In this document: positions 16,901-24,613 of the stretch, piece after piece
Numbering within the stretch: position 1 is the first letter of the stretch
Layout: each line of letters begins with the position of its first letter
Notes under the pieces: model-generated
What the model was told of the DNA's origin: nothing
The model's input: only the letters and a program-made list of their open reading frames with translations
Database searches by the model: none
From: an uncultured Devosia sp.
GTDB taxonomy: Bacteria > Pseudomonadota > Alphaproteobacteria > Rhizobiales > Devosiaceae
DNA: 64,000 nt
Reading direction: 5' to 3'
Assembly: GCF_963517015.1 (NCBI RefSeq)
Contig: NZ_CAUQDV010000001.1
Coordinates: 1,308,001 to 1,372,000 of the forward strand
Position numbers and translations under genes: made by a program

Positions 16901-17104
16901 GTGACCCAGCAACGTATGCGTACGCAGGCGGGGCGGGCAGATGATGGGCTGGGTCCGAATACGGACATCGGCGCGCGTTTGCGTGCGCTCTATGGTGCGG
17001 TTCAGGACGAAGGCGTTCCTGACCAATTGCTCGACCTGCTGGAAAAGCTGGACAATGCCGAGCAGCAGCAGAAGAGCAAAAATGCTCCTCGTGACGGAGA
17101 GTAA
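16901..17104 (+). CDS. nepR: Anti-sigma factor NepR
   Basis: A small acidic protein of about 67 residues that sequesters EcfG until PhyR-P binds it. The conserved helix pair is seen in LGPNTDIGARLRALYGAVQDEGVP followed by DQLLDLLEKL. The GTG at 16901 is preferred because AAAGGA (16888-16893) is well spaced. In-frame ATG 16883 and TTG 16841 would give 73 and 87 residues. It stands directly ahead of ecfG, the standard order, and they are certainly co-transcribed. Confidence 0.9.
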   Translation: MTQQRMRTQAGRADDGLGPNTDIGARLRALYGAVQDEGVPDQLLDLLEKLDNAEQQQKSKNAPRDGE

Positions 17105-17108
17105 CGGC

Positions 17109-17666
17109 ATGACCACCGCCGAAACACCTTCGTTCAAGCGCGAAATGCTGGCGACCCTGCCAAGCCTGCGCGCCTTTGCCGTGTCGCTGACCGGCAAGCA
17201 TGACAAGGCCGACGATCTGGTGCAGGACACCGTGATGAAAGCCTGGGCCAAGCAGTCCAGCTTCGAAATGGGCACCAATATCAAGGCCTGGCTCTTCACC
17301 ATCCTGCGCAATGAGTTCTACAGCCAGATGCGCAAGCGTGGCCGTGAAGTGCAGGACAGCGATGGTGCATTTACCGAACGCCTGTCGGTGCATCCGGCGC
17401 AGTATGGCTCGATGGACATGCAGGATTTCAAAAAGGCCCTGAGCCAGTTGCCGGACGATCAGCGCGAAGCGGTGATCCTGATCGGCGCCTCGGGCTTCTC
17501 CTATGAAGAAGCGGCGGCGATCTGTGATTGCGCTGTGGGGACGATGAAGAGCCGTGTGAGCCGCGCCCGGACGCGCCTGACGGATATCCTCAAGATCAGT
17601 GGCGAAGCCGATTATGGTCCCGATGCCGTTTCGGCGCAGGTGACCACGTCCAACCACAGTTTCTAA
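17109..17666 (+). CDS. ecfG: General stress sigma factor EcfG
   Basis: ECF15-type sigma factor of 185 residues. Region 2 is around AFAVSLTGKHDKADDLVQDTVMKAW, and region 4 carries LPDDQREAVILIGASGFSYEEAA followed by MKSRVSRAR. It recognises GGAAC-N16/17-CGTT promoters, at least six of which occur nearby. The start is ATG 17109, five bases after the nepR stop and with GGAG at 17096-17099. Its last four bases overlap the convergent receiver gene. Confidence 0.95.
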   Translation: MTTAETPSFKREMLATLPSLRAFAVSLTGKHDKADDLVQDTVMKAWAKQSSFEMGTNIKAWLFTILRNEFYSQMRKRGREVQDSDGAFTERLSVHPAQYGSMDMQDFKKALSQLPDDQREAVILIGASGFSYEEAAAICDCAVGTMKSRVSRARTRLTDILKISGEADYGPDAVSAQVTTSNHSF

Positions 17667-18022
17667 AGCTTACTAGCGAGCGCCTCTGCAACGGCGCTCG
17701 CCAAGGCATCTTCGGGGATTGGCTTGACGACGACAGGGCCATGGCTGGTGTCGTAGCGCAGGCCAAAATTGCTGGTCATCTGCACGAGCGCCAGGCCGGC
17801 CCGACCGAGTTCGAGCAACAGGCCTGCGGTATCGTCGTCGTCCTTGCGGCGCTCGACGATGGCGAGGGCCATGTCGGGCCAATGGGCTTCAAGCTTGCGG
17901 GCTTCCTCGACATTGCGGGCAAACAGCACCTGACCGGCGCCCAGCGCCTCGAGCATGCGCTGCAGGTCGAGGGCGATGAGGAATTCTGCCTCGACGATGA
18001 GGACTTTCCGGTCTTTGAGCAT
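17663..18022 (-). CDS. Stand-alone degenerate response-regulator receiver
   Basis: A 119-residue single receiver-like domain. The acidic pair (Glu11, Glu13 in VLIVEAEF), the Thr in QMTSN and Lys100 in VVVKPI are kept. The phosphoacceptor position, expected near residue 55 (WPDMALAIVERR), is Ile rather than Asp. It therefore probably cannot be phosphorylated in the usual way. It lies between ecfG and a Crp gene in the stress island and may modulate a kinase or PhyR by protein contact (inference). Confidence 0.78.
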   Translation of the reverse strand: MLKDRKVLIVEAEFLIALDLQRMLEALGAGQVLFARNVEEARKLEAHWPDMALAIVERRKDDDDTAGLLLELGRAGLALVQMTSNFGLRYDTSHGPVVVKPIPEDALASAVAEALASKL

Positions 18023-18094
18023 GGTCAGTCCGCGCGCGTTGATCCTTCTGATGGGGCCTCAAGCCGCTGCTGTCATTTAAGTTTGACATGTTTT

Positions 18095-18120
18095 GGAACG
18101 GGTTTTGCAATCATGGCGTT
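18095..18120 (+). promoter_or_regulatory. EcfG-type promoter of the Crp/Fnr regulator gene
   Basis: GGAAC (18095-18099), 17 bp, CGTT (18117-18120), ending 36 bp before the TTG start at 18157. Confidence 0.7.
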
Positions 18121-18156
18121 GGCTGATCACCATTCTTCAGCGTCAAATGGTGTTCC

Positions 18157-18912
18157 TTGAGTCTTGTTCTGCCCAGCTCCGGCCGGAGGGTTCCTTGCGA
18201 GCAATGTCCCCTGCGGGCCATGCCGAGTTTCCGCGACTTCGAACCGCAGGAATTGCGCTTCGTTTCAAGTTTCAAGACCGGTGAACTGGTGGCCGAAACC
18301 GGCACCACGCTGATTGCCGAGGGCAGCCATAGCCCACATCTTTATACGCTGCTGTCAGGCTGGGCGTTTCGCTACAAGAGCCTGCCGGACGGACGGCGGC
18401 AAATCCTCAATTACATGCTGCCGGGGGACCTCATCGGGTTGCAGGGTACGGTGATCGGGGAAATGCAGCACTCGGTGGAGGCGCTGTCGCCGCTGGTGCT
18501 CTGCGTGTTCCAGCGCAACCGGATGGAAGAGATGTTCCGCAACCATCCGGGGCTTGGGTTCGATATCACCTGGATCGCGGCGCAGGAAGAGCGGATGCTT
18601 GACGATCACCTGCTCAGCCTCGGCAGGCGGACGGCGCTGGAGCGCGCGGCCTATCTGTTGGCCTTCCTGTATCATCGGGCTGCATCGGTGGGGCTGAGCG
18701 GGGAGAATGCGCTCTATATTCCGATCACGCAGATGCATGTGGCCGATACGCTTGGCCTGTCGATCGTTCATACCAACAAGACGCTGCGCAAGCTGGCCGA
18801 TCACGGGCTGATCCACTGGCACGACCGGTCCTGCGAAGTGCTGGATGTCGAGGGATTGATGACGCTGGCCGATTGGGAGGGGCTGACCGAGCGTAAGCGG
18901 CCCTTGATATGA
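18157..18912 (+). CDS. Crp/Fnr-family transcriptional regulator
   Basis: 251 residues with an N-terminal cyclic-nucleotide-binding-type beta roll and a C-terminal HTH (ITQMHVADTLGLSIVHTNKTLRKL). The N-terminus has CEQCPLR, a CxxC pattern also seen before the sensor domain in some Fnr-like proteins, but the full four-cysteine iron-sulphur set is not evident. The start is a TTG at 18157 with no strong Shine-Dalgarno; ATG 18217 is a shorter alternative that would lose the CxxC. Its EcfG promoter places it in the stress regulon as a secondary regulator. Confidence 0.88.
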   Translation: MSLVLPSSGRRVPCEQCPLRAMPSFRDFEPQELRFVSSFKTGELVAETGTTLIAEGSHSPHLYTLLSGWAFRYKSLPDGRRQILNYMLPGDLIGLQGTVIGEMQHSVEALSPLVLCVFQRNRMEEMFRNHPGLGFDITWIAAQEERMLDDHLLSLGRRTALERAAYLLAFLYHRAASVGLSGENALYIPITQMHVADTLGLSIVHTNKTLRKLADHGLIHWHDRSCEVLDVEGLMTLADWEGLTERKRPLI

Positions 18913-18991
18913 ACGTGCAAATAGCCTCAAATCTGCCATTCGCCTGGGGCATTGCAGTGGGGTCCGTGGTCCAGAAGCGAGCACTCGGCTG

Positions 18992-20410
18992 ATGACGGCG
19001 ATGAACCTGAGCGAAGGGATCGGTATCAAGCAGGCCACAGCCCGGCTCAATCGCCGGGTTATGCGGCGTATTGCCGTCATGGCTTCGTTGGCCCTGGTTC
19101 TGCTGGCTGCGGTTGCGGCGCTGGTGCTGGTGCAGGGCATCAACCGGCAGATCGGCGATATCGTCCACACCTATGAAGTGCGCAATCAGGCGCGCGAGCT
19201 CAATCTGGCGCTGAGCGAGGCGGAGAGTGCACAGCGCGGCTTTCTGCTGACCCGCGATGACACCTATCTCGGTTCCTACCAACAAGCGTCCGAGGCGATC
19301 GGCAACAGGCTGCTGAGCCTGACCGGCCTTACCGAAAACGACCCACAGCAGGCGGAGCGCGTGCGCGCGATTGCCGGTGACATCATCGGAAAGTCGGCGG
19401 AGATGGGGCGCAGTGTCGAACTGGTGCAGGACATGCGCTCGGGCGATGCGCGGCGGCTGATTGAATCCGGGATGGGCGAGCGCATGATGGGTGGACTGCA
19501 GGAGTCCCTGCAGCAATTCGTCGAGGAGGAGAATGCCAAGCTGCTGCAGCGCAATCGGGAGATCGACGAATACCGGCGCTGGCTTGTCGGTTCGATCATC
19601 ACGGCGCTCGCGGCTGCGGTGATCCTGTCCTATGCGCTGCTGTCGCGGACGCAACGCAAGGTCAGCGAGCTGGCGCTGAGCGCCGACCTGCTGCACAGCG
19701 AAAATGAAGTGCTCGAAGCCCATGTGCTGGATCGGACGCAGGCGCTGGAAGAGGCACGGGCGCATGCGGACCAGGAGCGGCAGCGCGTCGAGGCGCTGCT
19801 GCAGGATGCCAATCACCGGATCGGCAATTCGCTGGCGACAGTATCGTCGCTGCTCGGGCTGCAGATGCTGCGCAGCAAGTCCGACGAGGTGAAGGGTGCG
19901 CTGGAAGCGGCGCGGTCGCGCGTCCACGCCATTGCCTCGGCGCATCGCCGCCTTCGACTGGGCAAGGATTTCGAGACGGCCAGTGCGGACGAATTTCTCG
20001 GCGCGGTGCTGGAAGACATTGTCGTCACCGCGACCGATGCGCGCAATGTGACGGTCGAGAGCGATTTCGATCCGATCTTGGTCAGCGCGCGTGATGCGAC
20101 AACGATCGGCATTCTTGCCGGAGAGTTGGTGACCAATGCGCTCAAGCATGCTTTTCCCAATGGCCGTGGTGGGACGATCGTGGTGACGCTGAAGCATGAT
20201 GCTGAGGGTGTGCCCGTGCTCAAGGTTGCCGACGATGGAGTGGGCCTCCAGGGCGAGCAACCAGCGGGCGAACACGGGCTCGGCTCGGTTATCGTCGTGC
20301 AGCTATCGAACCAATTTGGCGGTGCGCCAGTTTATGAGCGGCAGGCGCAGGGTGGGCTCTGTGTCAGCGTGCCCATGCCGGGCCTTGAAAGCGGTAAGCC
20401 CGCGAGCTGA
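18992..20410 (+). CDS. Membrane sensor histidine kinase, CHASE3-HisKA_2
   Basis: A 472-residue kinase. Membrane helices lie at about 25-50 and 197-217 and enclose a periplasmic CHASE3 domain (SEAESAQRGFLLT is typical). A short coiled coil (about 222-270) leads to a HisKA_2 core with His275 in LLQDANHRIGNSLATVSSLL, N-box ELVTNALKHAF and DDGVGL. CHASE3-HisKA_2 kinases beside ecfG are frequent PhyR phosphodonors, so this is the best local candidate for the main stress kinase (inference). It lies 79 bp after the crp gene. Confidence 0.93.
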   Translation: MTAMNLSEGIGIKQATARLNRRVMRRIAVMASLALVLLAAVAALVLVQGINRQIGDIVHTYEVRNQARELNLALSEAESAQRGFLLTRDDTYLGSYQQASEAIGNRLLSLTGLTENDPQQAERVRAIAGDIIGKSAEMGRSVELVQDMRSGDARRLIESGMGERMMGGLQESLQQFVEEENAKLLQRNREIDEYRRWLVGSIITALAAAVILSYALLSRTQRKVSELALSADLLHSENEVLEAHVLDRTQALEEARAHADQERQRVEALLQDANHRIGNSLATVSSLLGLQMLRSKSDEVKGALEAARSRVHAIASAHRRLRLGKDFETASADEFLGAVLEDIVVTATDARNVTVESDFDPILVSARDATTIGILAGELVTNALKHAFPNGRGGTIVVTLKHDAEGVPVLKVADDGVGLQGEQPAGEHGLGSVIVVQLSNQFGGAPVYERQAQGGLCVSVPMPGLESGKPAS

Positions 20411-20431
20411 GATTGCAATCGGGAGGCTGGC

Positions 20432-21331
20432 TTGCATTTCATCGCCGTTCTGAACCGCGGCGGCGGTACCTTGCGCACCATGGATCTCGATGAATTCTGC
20501 CGCAGCGCGACGGCGATCTTCGAGCGGCATGGCGATACGCTGGATTGCCGGATCGTCGATGGCAAGCAGGTTGAAAAAGAGCTGGAGAAAGCGGCGCGAG
20601 AAGCGGGTGTGGGCGCGATCATTGCCGGCGGTGGCGATGGCACGATCTCGACGGCGGCAGCGATTGCCTTTCGGACCGAAACGCCGCTAGCCATCCTGCC
20701 AGCGGGAACGATGAACCTGTTTGCCCGTGCGATGAAAGTGCCTCTGGTGCTCGAAGAGGCATTGGAGGCCATTGCCGATGGCGAGGTTGGAGCGGTCGAT
20801 ATCGCCACGGCCAACGGGCGGCCATTTGTGCATCAGTTCAGCGTGGGCATTCATGCGCGGCTGGTGCGCATTCGGGAGAACATGACCTATCGCAGCCGGG
20901 TTGGCAAAATGGTGGCGAGCCTGCGGGCGATTGGCGCGGCGGCGATGAACCCGCCGCAATTCGAGGCGGAGTTGCATACATCAAAGGGGATCGAGAGGCG
21001 GATGGTATCGGGCATTGCGATATCCAATAATCCGCTGGGCGATGGATTGATCCACGCGGACGGGCTGGGCCGGCATGTTCTGGGAGTCTATATTGCCGCG
21101 CCGCTTGGAACGTTCGGGCTGTTGCGGCTGGCGCTGGATGTAGCCCTGGGGCGCTGGCGGGAGAGCCCATTGGTCTCGGAAAAGGAGATCGATGAAGTGA
21201 CGCTGCATTTTCCCAAACGCAAGCGCGGCGCCAAGGCGGTGGTGGACGGTGAGCTGATCAACCTCGATCCTGCCGTAAGGCTTGAGGTCCATGCGGATGG
21301 GCTGAAAATGGTGCTGCCAAAAAGCGAATAA
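20432..21331 (+). CDS. Diacylglycerol-kinase-family lipid kinase
   Basis: 299 residues starting at TTG 20432 behind GGGAGG. The DAGK catalytic signature GGGDGT is at 66-71 and PAGTMNLFA follows near 90-98. The second half has the usual beta-rich NAD-kinase-like fold. It may phosphorylate a lipid or related substrate; the substrate is unknown. It lies 21 bp after the CHASE3 kinase gene, so the two are probably co-transcribed. Confidence 0.87.
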   Translation: MHFIAVLNRGGGTLRTMDLDEFCRSATAIFERHGDTLDCRIVDGKQVEKELEKAAREAGVGAIIAGGGDGTISTAAAIAFRTETPLAILPAGTMNLFARAMKVPLVLEEALEAIADGEVGAVDIATANGRPFVHQFSVGIHARLVRIRENMTYRSRVGKMVASLRAIGAAAMNPPQFEAELHTSKGIERRMVSGIAISNNPLGDGLIHADGLGRHVLGVYIAAPLGTFGLLRLALDVALGRWRESPLVSEKEIDEVTLHFPKRKRGAKAVVDGELINLDPAVRLEVHADGLKMVLPKSE

Positions 21332-21336
21332 AATGC

Positions 21337-21361
21337 GGAACCTTTCTGTGTGGAAACCGTT
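21337..21361 (+). promoter_or_regulatory. EcfG-type promoter of the GAF-PAS-HWE kinase gene
   Basis: GGAAC (21337-21341), 16 bp, CGTT (21358-21361), ending 43 bp before the GTG start at 21405. Confidence 0.75.
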
Positions 21362-21404
21362 TTGAACGATTACCCAGGGGCTCCGTAGTGCATCAGGACG
21401 ACAA

Positions 21405-22925
21405 GTGACAGAGACAAGCCGTCCGCTGCCAGAGGACGTCCGAAAGGTCGTGGACGATCCGGTTCGGCTGGAGGCTCTTGCGGCATTGGAGGTGATGGAC
21501 GCAGGTCCAGACCTCGATTTCGAGCGATTGAGCCGTACTGCGGCGCATGTTTTCGGATCTGAAGTTGCCTTGGTGGCGCTGGTCGACAAGGAGCGCCAGT
21601 GGTTTCGGGCCTGTTTCGGGCTCGAGGGACTGACCGAGACGACCACTCCCGACTCCTTTTGTGCGCATACGATTGCCCTGCCGAGCGACGACGACAGTCT
21701 GGTCGTGCTGGATGCTACAAAAGACCCGCGCTTTGCCGACAATCCGCTCGTCACAGGCTGGCCGAACATCGTGTTCTACGCTGGTGCGGCGATCCGGGTT
21801 GGTGGGCAAAAGATCGGCAGTCTCTGCATTATCGATACCAAGCCGCGAGACAGGTTTGAACGAGAGCAGGAAGACCAGCTGGTTGACCTGGCGGCGCTGG
21901 CGGCGACGCTGTTCGAACTGAAGAATGAAGCGCGGGTCAGGGCGCGGACGGCGGCGGCGCTGATGCGCGAGGAATGGCGCCACGCGCTGACGCTGGAAGC
22001 GGGCAAGGTGGGGTCCTGGGTTTGGGACGTGCGCAGCGGTGAAGTAACCTGCAACGACATGTTCCGCCGCATGTATGACCTGCCCGAGGGGCAGGTGATC
22101 CATTTCGATGATGTGCTGGCGGCAACCCATGCCAATGATCGCGCGGCGGTTCAGGCCGGCATCGATGCCAGTTTTGGCGAAGGCGTTGATTTCGGCACGG
22201 AGGCCAGGGCAGCAACCACCGGGCTCTGGCTGACCATGCGGGGGCGGGTCTATCAACGCGATTCCGAGGGGCGGCCGCTGGTGATGATGGGCGCCTGCAT
22301 CGACATTTCCGAGAGCAAGCAGACGGCGGACCAGACGCGCTTACTGCTGCGCGAGCTCAATCACCGGGTCAAGAATACGCTGGCGATGATCCAGTCGGTG
22401 GCACGGCAGACCATCCGGCAGAATCCTGATCCCAAGAGCTTCATCGAGGCCTTTTCCGGGCGGTTGCGGACCATTTCGGACGCGCATGTGCTGCTGGCCG
22501 ACCGTGACTGGTCGGGTGTGCAGCTTTATGAAGTCATCGCATCGCAATTGGGCCCCAGATTCAGAACGGCGCCGGATCGGGCGGAAGTGCGGGGCGACGA
22601 CGTGGCGTTGCCGGCCGACCATGCGGTGGGGCTGGGGCTGATCCTGCATGAATTGACCACCAATGCGCATCGCTATGGCGCGTGGTCGAATGAGCGCGGC
22701 GTGGTGGAGATCGACTGGAATATCCAGAACGAGCCGGTGCGCGGGCTATCGCTCAACTGGCGCGAAGTGGGTGGGCCGAGGGTCGAAAAGCCGGGCGAAT
22801 ATGGCCTGGGCGCGCGACTGATCGAGCGGAGCCTGGCCAAGGTGCTGGATAGCGACGTGAAGCTGGATTTCGCGCCGGATGGGGTTACGGCCCGGATCTG
22901 GATGCCGCTGCCAGTGGAAGCTTAG
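21405..22925 (+). CDS. GAF-PAS-HWE sensor histidine kinase
   Basis: A soluble 506-residue kinase. It has a GAF domain (about 20-170), a PAS domain (about 195-305) and an HWE kinase core (310-506). The phosphoacceptor is His320 (RELNHRVKNTLAMIQSVARQT), the N-box is ELTTNAHRYGA, and WxE is in LNWREVGGP. It begins at GTG 21405. Its own EcfG promoter suggests feedback: the stress sigma factor would raise a kinase that may in turn phosphorylate PhyR or another regulator. The signal sensed is unknown. Confidence 0.92.
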   Translation: MTETSRPLPEDVRKVVDDPVRLEALAALEVMDAGPDLDFERLSRTAAHVFGSEVALVALVDKERQWFRACFGLEGLTETTTPDSFCAHTIALPSDDDSLVVLDATKDPRFADNPLVTGWPNIVFYAGAAIRVGGQKIGSLCIIDTKPRDRFEREQEDQLVDLAALAATLFELKNEARVRARTAAALMREEWRHALTLEAGKVGSWVWDVRSGEVTCNDMFRRMYDLPEGQVIHFDDVLAATHANDRAAVQAGIDASFGEGVDFGTEARAATTGLWLTMRGRVYQRDSEGRPLVMMGACIDISESKQTADQTRLLLRELNHRVKNTLAMIQSVARQTIRQNPDPKSFIEAFSGRLRTISDAHVLLADRDWSGVQLYEVIASQLGPRFRTAPDRAEVRGDDVALPADHAVGLGLILHELTTNAHRYGAWSNERGVVEIDWNIQNEPVRGLSLNWREVGGPRVEKPGEYGLGARLIERSLAKVLDSDVKLDFAPDGVTARIWMPLPVEA

Positions 22926-22951
22926 GGCTTCTTTGTGTTTTCAACATACCG

Positions 22952-23089
22952 GATGTCATCCCGGCCTTGAGCCGGGATCCATCCCGAGATTGCAAAACAG
23001 CCGCAAGGTGTTGGTGATCCATACCTCGACCTTGCGGCTGTTGCTTGATCTCGAGATGGGCCCCGGCTCAAGGCCGGGGTGACACCGAG
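22952..23089. repeat. Intergenic palindromic repeat, family 1 copy D
   Basis: Arms GATGTCATCCCGGCCTTGAG and CTCAAGGCCGGGGTGACACC with an inner GCCGCAAGG and CCTTGCGGC pair. It fills the gap between convergent genes. Confidence 0.8.
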
Positions 23090-23115
23090 TTTGTGGAAGC
23101 TGGAGTGGCCAGCGC

Positions 23116-23550
23116 CTAGTCGTCCGTCCTGTCGCCGCTGCGGGCGAGGAAGAAGGCTGCAAGGGCTGCCGCGGGAATGCCGAAGCGGCGAACGAGGGGC
23201 GACTTCAACAGGACGGGCAGGGCCGTCACGGCTGCCGTGGTCATGAAGGCGCTGGTCTCGCTGGAGCGGCGCTTTTCTGCAACCGCACGCTTGTGCTGAC
23301 CCTTGCCGATCAGGCTGCCCAGATAGACAGCCAGGGCCAGGATCAGGAAGCCGCCGCCAAAGATCAGCGCAGCGTAGAGTCCACCCAGTTGCTGGGCGAC
23401 AGCGATATAGCCGGCGGCGATCAGGAAGCCGGCGCCGATCGCGGCGAAGACGGCTATCACCGTATTGAGAATGATGGCGTTGCGGACCCGCTCGGTGATG
23501 TGTTCGATCTCGATGCCGAGCAGGCCAGCCAAGGGAACCAGAAGGTTCAT
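23116..23550 (-). CDS. Phage-holin-superfamily-like small membrane protein
   Basis: 144 residues with two strong membrane helices at about 28-52 and 60-82 and a third weaker hydrophobic stretch near the C-terminus. This layout resembles the holin-like proteins that commonly accompany YqjD/DUF883 proteins in bacterial stress operons. There is no phage context. It lies 5 bp after the DUF883 gene and shares its EcfG promoter. Confidence 0.7.
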   Translation of the reverse strand: MNLLVPLAGLLGIEIEHITERVRNAIILNTVIAVFAAIGAGFLIAAGYIAVAQQLGGLYAALIFGGGFLILALAVYLGSLIGKGQHKRAVAEKRRSSETSAFMTTAAVTALPVLLKSPLVRRFGIPAAALAAFFLARSGDRTDD

Positions 23551-23555
23551 GGCGC

Positions 23556-23912
23556 TTAGTGTCGCGACAGGAGCGCGAGCACGTAGCCGATGCCGATTGC
23601 GCTGGCGACCGCCGTCAGGGGCTTTTCCCGGATGGTGGCCTTGAGCTGCTGTTCGATGTCGCTAGCCTTTTCCTGCACGTCCTCGACGACATGTTCGGCC
23701 TGGCGCTGGAGGTGATGGGCCTCGCTCTTGGCGACGGCCTTGGCCTCGTTGACCTTGTCATTGCTGAGCTTGGCAAGGGTCGAGGCGATGGATTTCAGAT
23801 CGTCCTGGAGCTGGGCGATCTGGTCTTCGAGCTGCTCCTCGCGGATCTTGCTGCTGGCGCGGGCCGCGCGGGCGGCGGCGGGCTTGGTGGTATCGGCTGC
23901 AATGTCGGCCAT
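23556..23912 (-). CDS. DUF883 (ElaB/YqjD-like) membrane-anchored protein
   Basis: 118 residues: a long charged helix or coiled coil (about 22-92) followed by a C-terminal membrane anchor (EKPLTAVASAIGIGYVLALLSRH). E. coli YqjD and ElaB, of the same layout, are stationary-phase inner-membrane proteins that associate with ribosomes. That role here is only an analogy. A consensus EcfG promoter at 23942-23966 makes it a probable stress-regulon member. Confidence 0.87.
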   Translation of the reverse strand: MADIAADTTKPAAARAARASSKIREEQLEDQIAQLQDDLKSIASTLAKLSNDKVNEAKAVAKSEAHHLQRQAEHVVEDVQEKASDIEQQLKATIREKPLTAVASAIGIGYVLALLSRH

Positions 23913-23941
23913 TATGACGCTCCATGATTAGATGCGGGCTA

Positions 23942-23966
23942 AACGTCCGGATTTGCTTGAGGTTCC
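23942..23966 (-). promoter_or_regulatory. EcfG-type promoter of the DUF883/holin-like operon
   Basis: Minus strand GGAAC (23966-23962), 16 bp, CGTT (23945-23942), ending 30 bp before the start codon of the DUF883 gene. Confidence 0.78.
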
Positions 23967-23976
23967 CTGGGGCCCA

Positions 23977-24016
23977 AAGAGAAGACACCCCAATGCACGC
24001 GGGGTGCATTGGGGTG
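23977..24016 (-). terminator. Probable terminator after the DUF3309 gene
   Basis: Perfect 13-bp arms (23986-23998 with 24004-24016) enclose a 5-nt loop. On the minus strand the hairpin is followed by TCTTCTCTTT. It ends the operon to its right before the next EcfG promoter. Confidence 0.55.
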
Positions 24017-24116
24017 GCAAGGGGCGGGGGAAAGGGGGGCGACTTTCTTCCCGCGGGCGCGTCTCATCAATGAGAACCAGTGACCTGGCTGCGCCTGTTT
24101 TTGTTTCTGTTTGTCG

Positions 24117-24275
24117 CTAGATGCGGCCCATCAACACAAGGATGAGGATCACGATCAGCACGACACCCAGGATGCCGGACGGGCCGTAGCCGAAGCCGCG
24201 CGAATAACCCCAATTGGGCAGTGCGCCGATCAACAGCAGAATGAGGATGATGATGAGAATTGTACCCAAGCCCAT
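24117..24275 (-). CDS. DUF3309 small hydrophobic protein
   Basis: 52 residues, almost all membrane helix: GTILIIILILLLIGALP, a glycine/tyrosine-rich turn (YSRGFGYGPSG), then GVVLIVILILVLMGRI. This is the DUF3309 pattern. It starts at 24275 behind AAGGAGAG. It lies 42 bp after the 54-residue gene and is probably expressed from that gene's EcfG promoter. Function unknown. Confidence 0.85.
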   Translation of the reverse strand: MGLGTILIIILILLLIGALPNWGYSRGFGYGPSGILGVVLIVILILVLMGRI

Positions 24276-24317
24276 GGTAGCTCTCCTTATTGTTCTTGTG
24301 ACGCTAGACGATCGCTA

Positions 24318-24482
24318 TCAGAGAATGGCGACCAGAAGACCGGCAGCGATGGCCAGGATCAGCATGGCGGGGGCAAGGGCCTTGAACACTTCGGCATAAT
24401 GGGTCTGCCCATCATAGCCTTCGGTCCACACCATGGTGCTGCGACCGGCATTCTCGAGGGCCTTGATCTCCATGTTGGTCAT
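24318..24482 (-). CDS. Small single-helix membrane protein, unknown family
   Basis: 54 residues with a hydrophilic N-terminal half (MTNMEIKALENAGRSTMVW) and a C-terminal membrane helix (LAPAMLILAIAAGLLVAIL). The ATG at 24482 is preferred because GCGGAG lies 6 nt ahead; the upstream in-frame ATG at 24488 directly abuts that box. An EcfG promoter at 24582-24607 drives it. I do not recognise a family. Confidence 0.72.
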   Translation of the reverse strand: MTNMEIKALENAGRSTMVWTEGYDGQTHYAEVFKALAPAMLILAIAAGLLVAIL

Positions 24483-24581
24483 GTCCATCTCCGCTGAGTC
24501 TTTGTTGGCGCGCTTTCGAACCGCAAAACCGGAAACCACTTTTGCTGAAAGCGCTCGGCACATTGTTGTGCGTGGCCAAGT

Positions 24582-24607
24582 AACGGGCCGCCGGAGGATT
24601 TGGTTCC
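24582..24607 (-). promoter_or_regulatory. EcfG-type promoter of the 54-residue membrane protein and DUF3309 genes
   Basis: Minus strand GGAAC (24607-24603), 17 bp, CGTT (24585-24582), 100 bp upstream of the start. It overlaps the 3' boundary region of the transglutaminase operon. Confidence 0.65.
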
Positions 24608-24613
24608 CGCAGA

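Noticed and set aside
15936..17657. A continuous 573-codon minus-strand frame spanning phyR, nepR and ecfG
   Set aside because: Only the phyR part (to ATG 16730) resembles a protein family. The rest is the antisense of nepR-ecfG and codes nothing recognisable.
1840..23089. Family-1 repeats as a CRISPR array or insertion sequence
   Set aside because: Copies are widely separated single elements with internal symmetry, without regular spacers and without a transposase gene.
23116..23912. Holin-like and DUF883 genes as a prophage remnant
   Set aside because: No phage genes, integrase or att-like repeats surround them, and the shared EcfG promoter fits a chromosomal stress operon.
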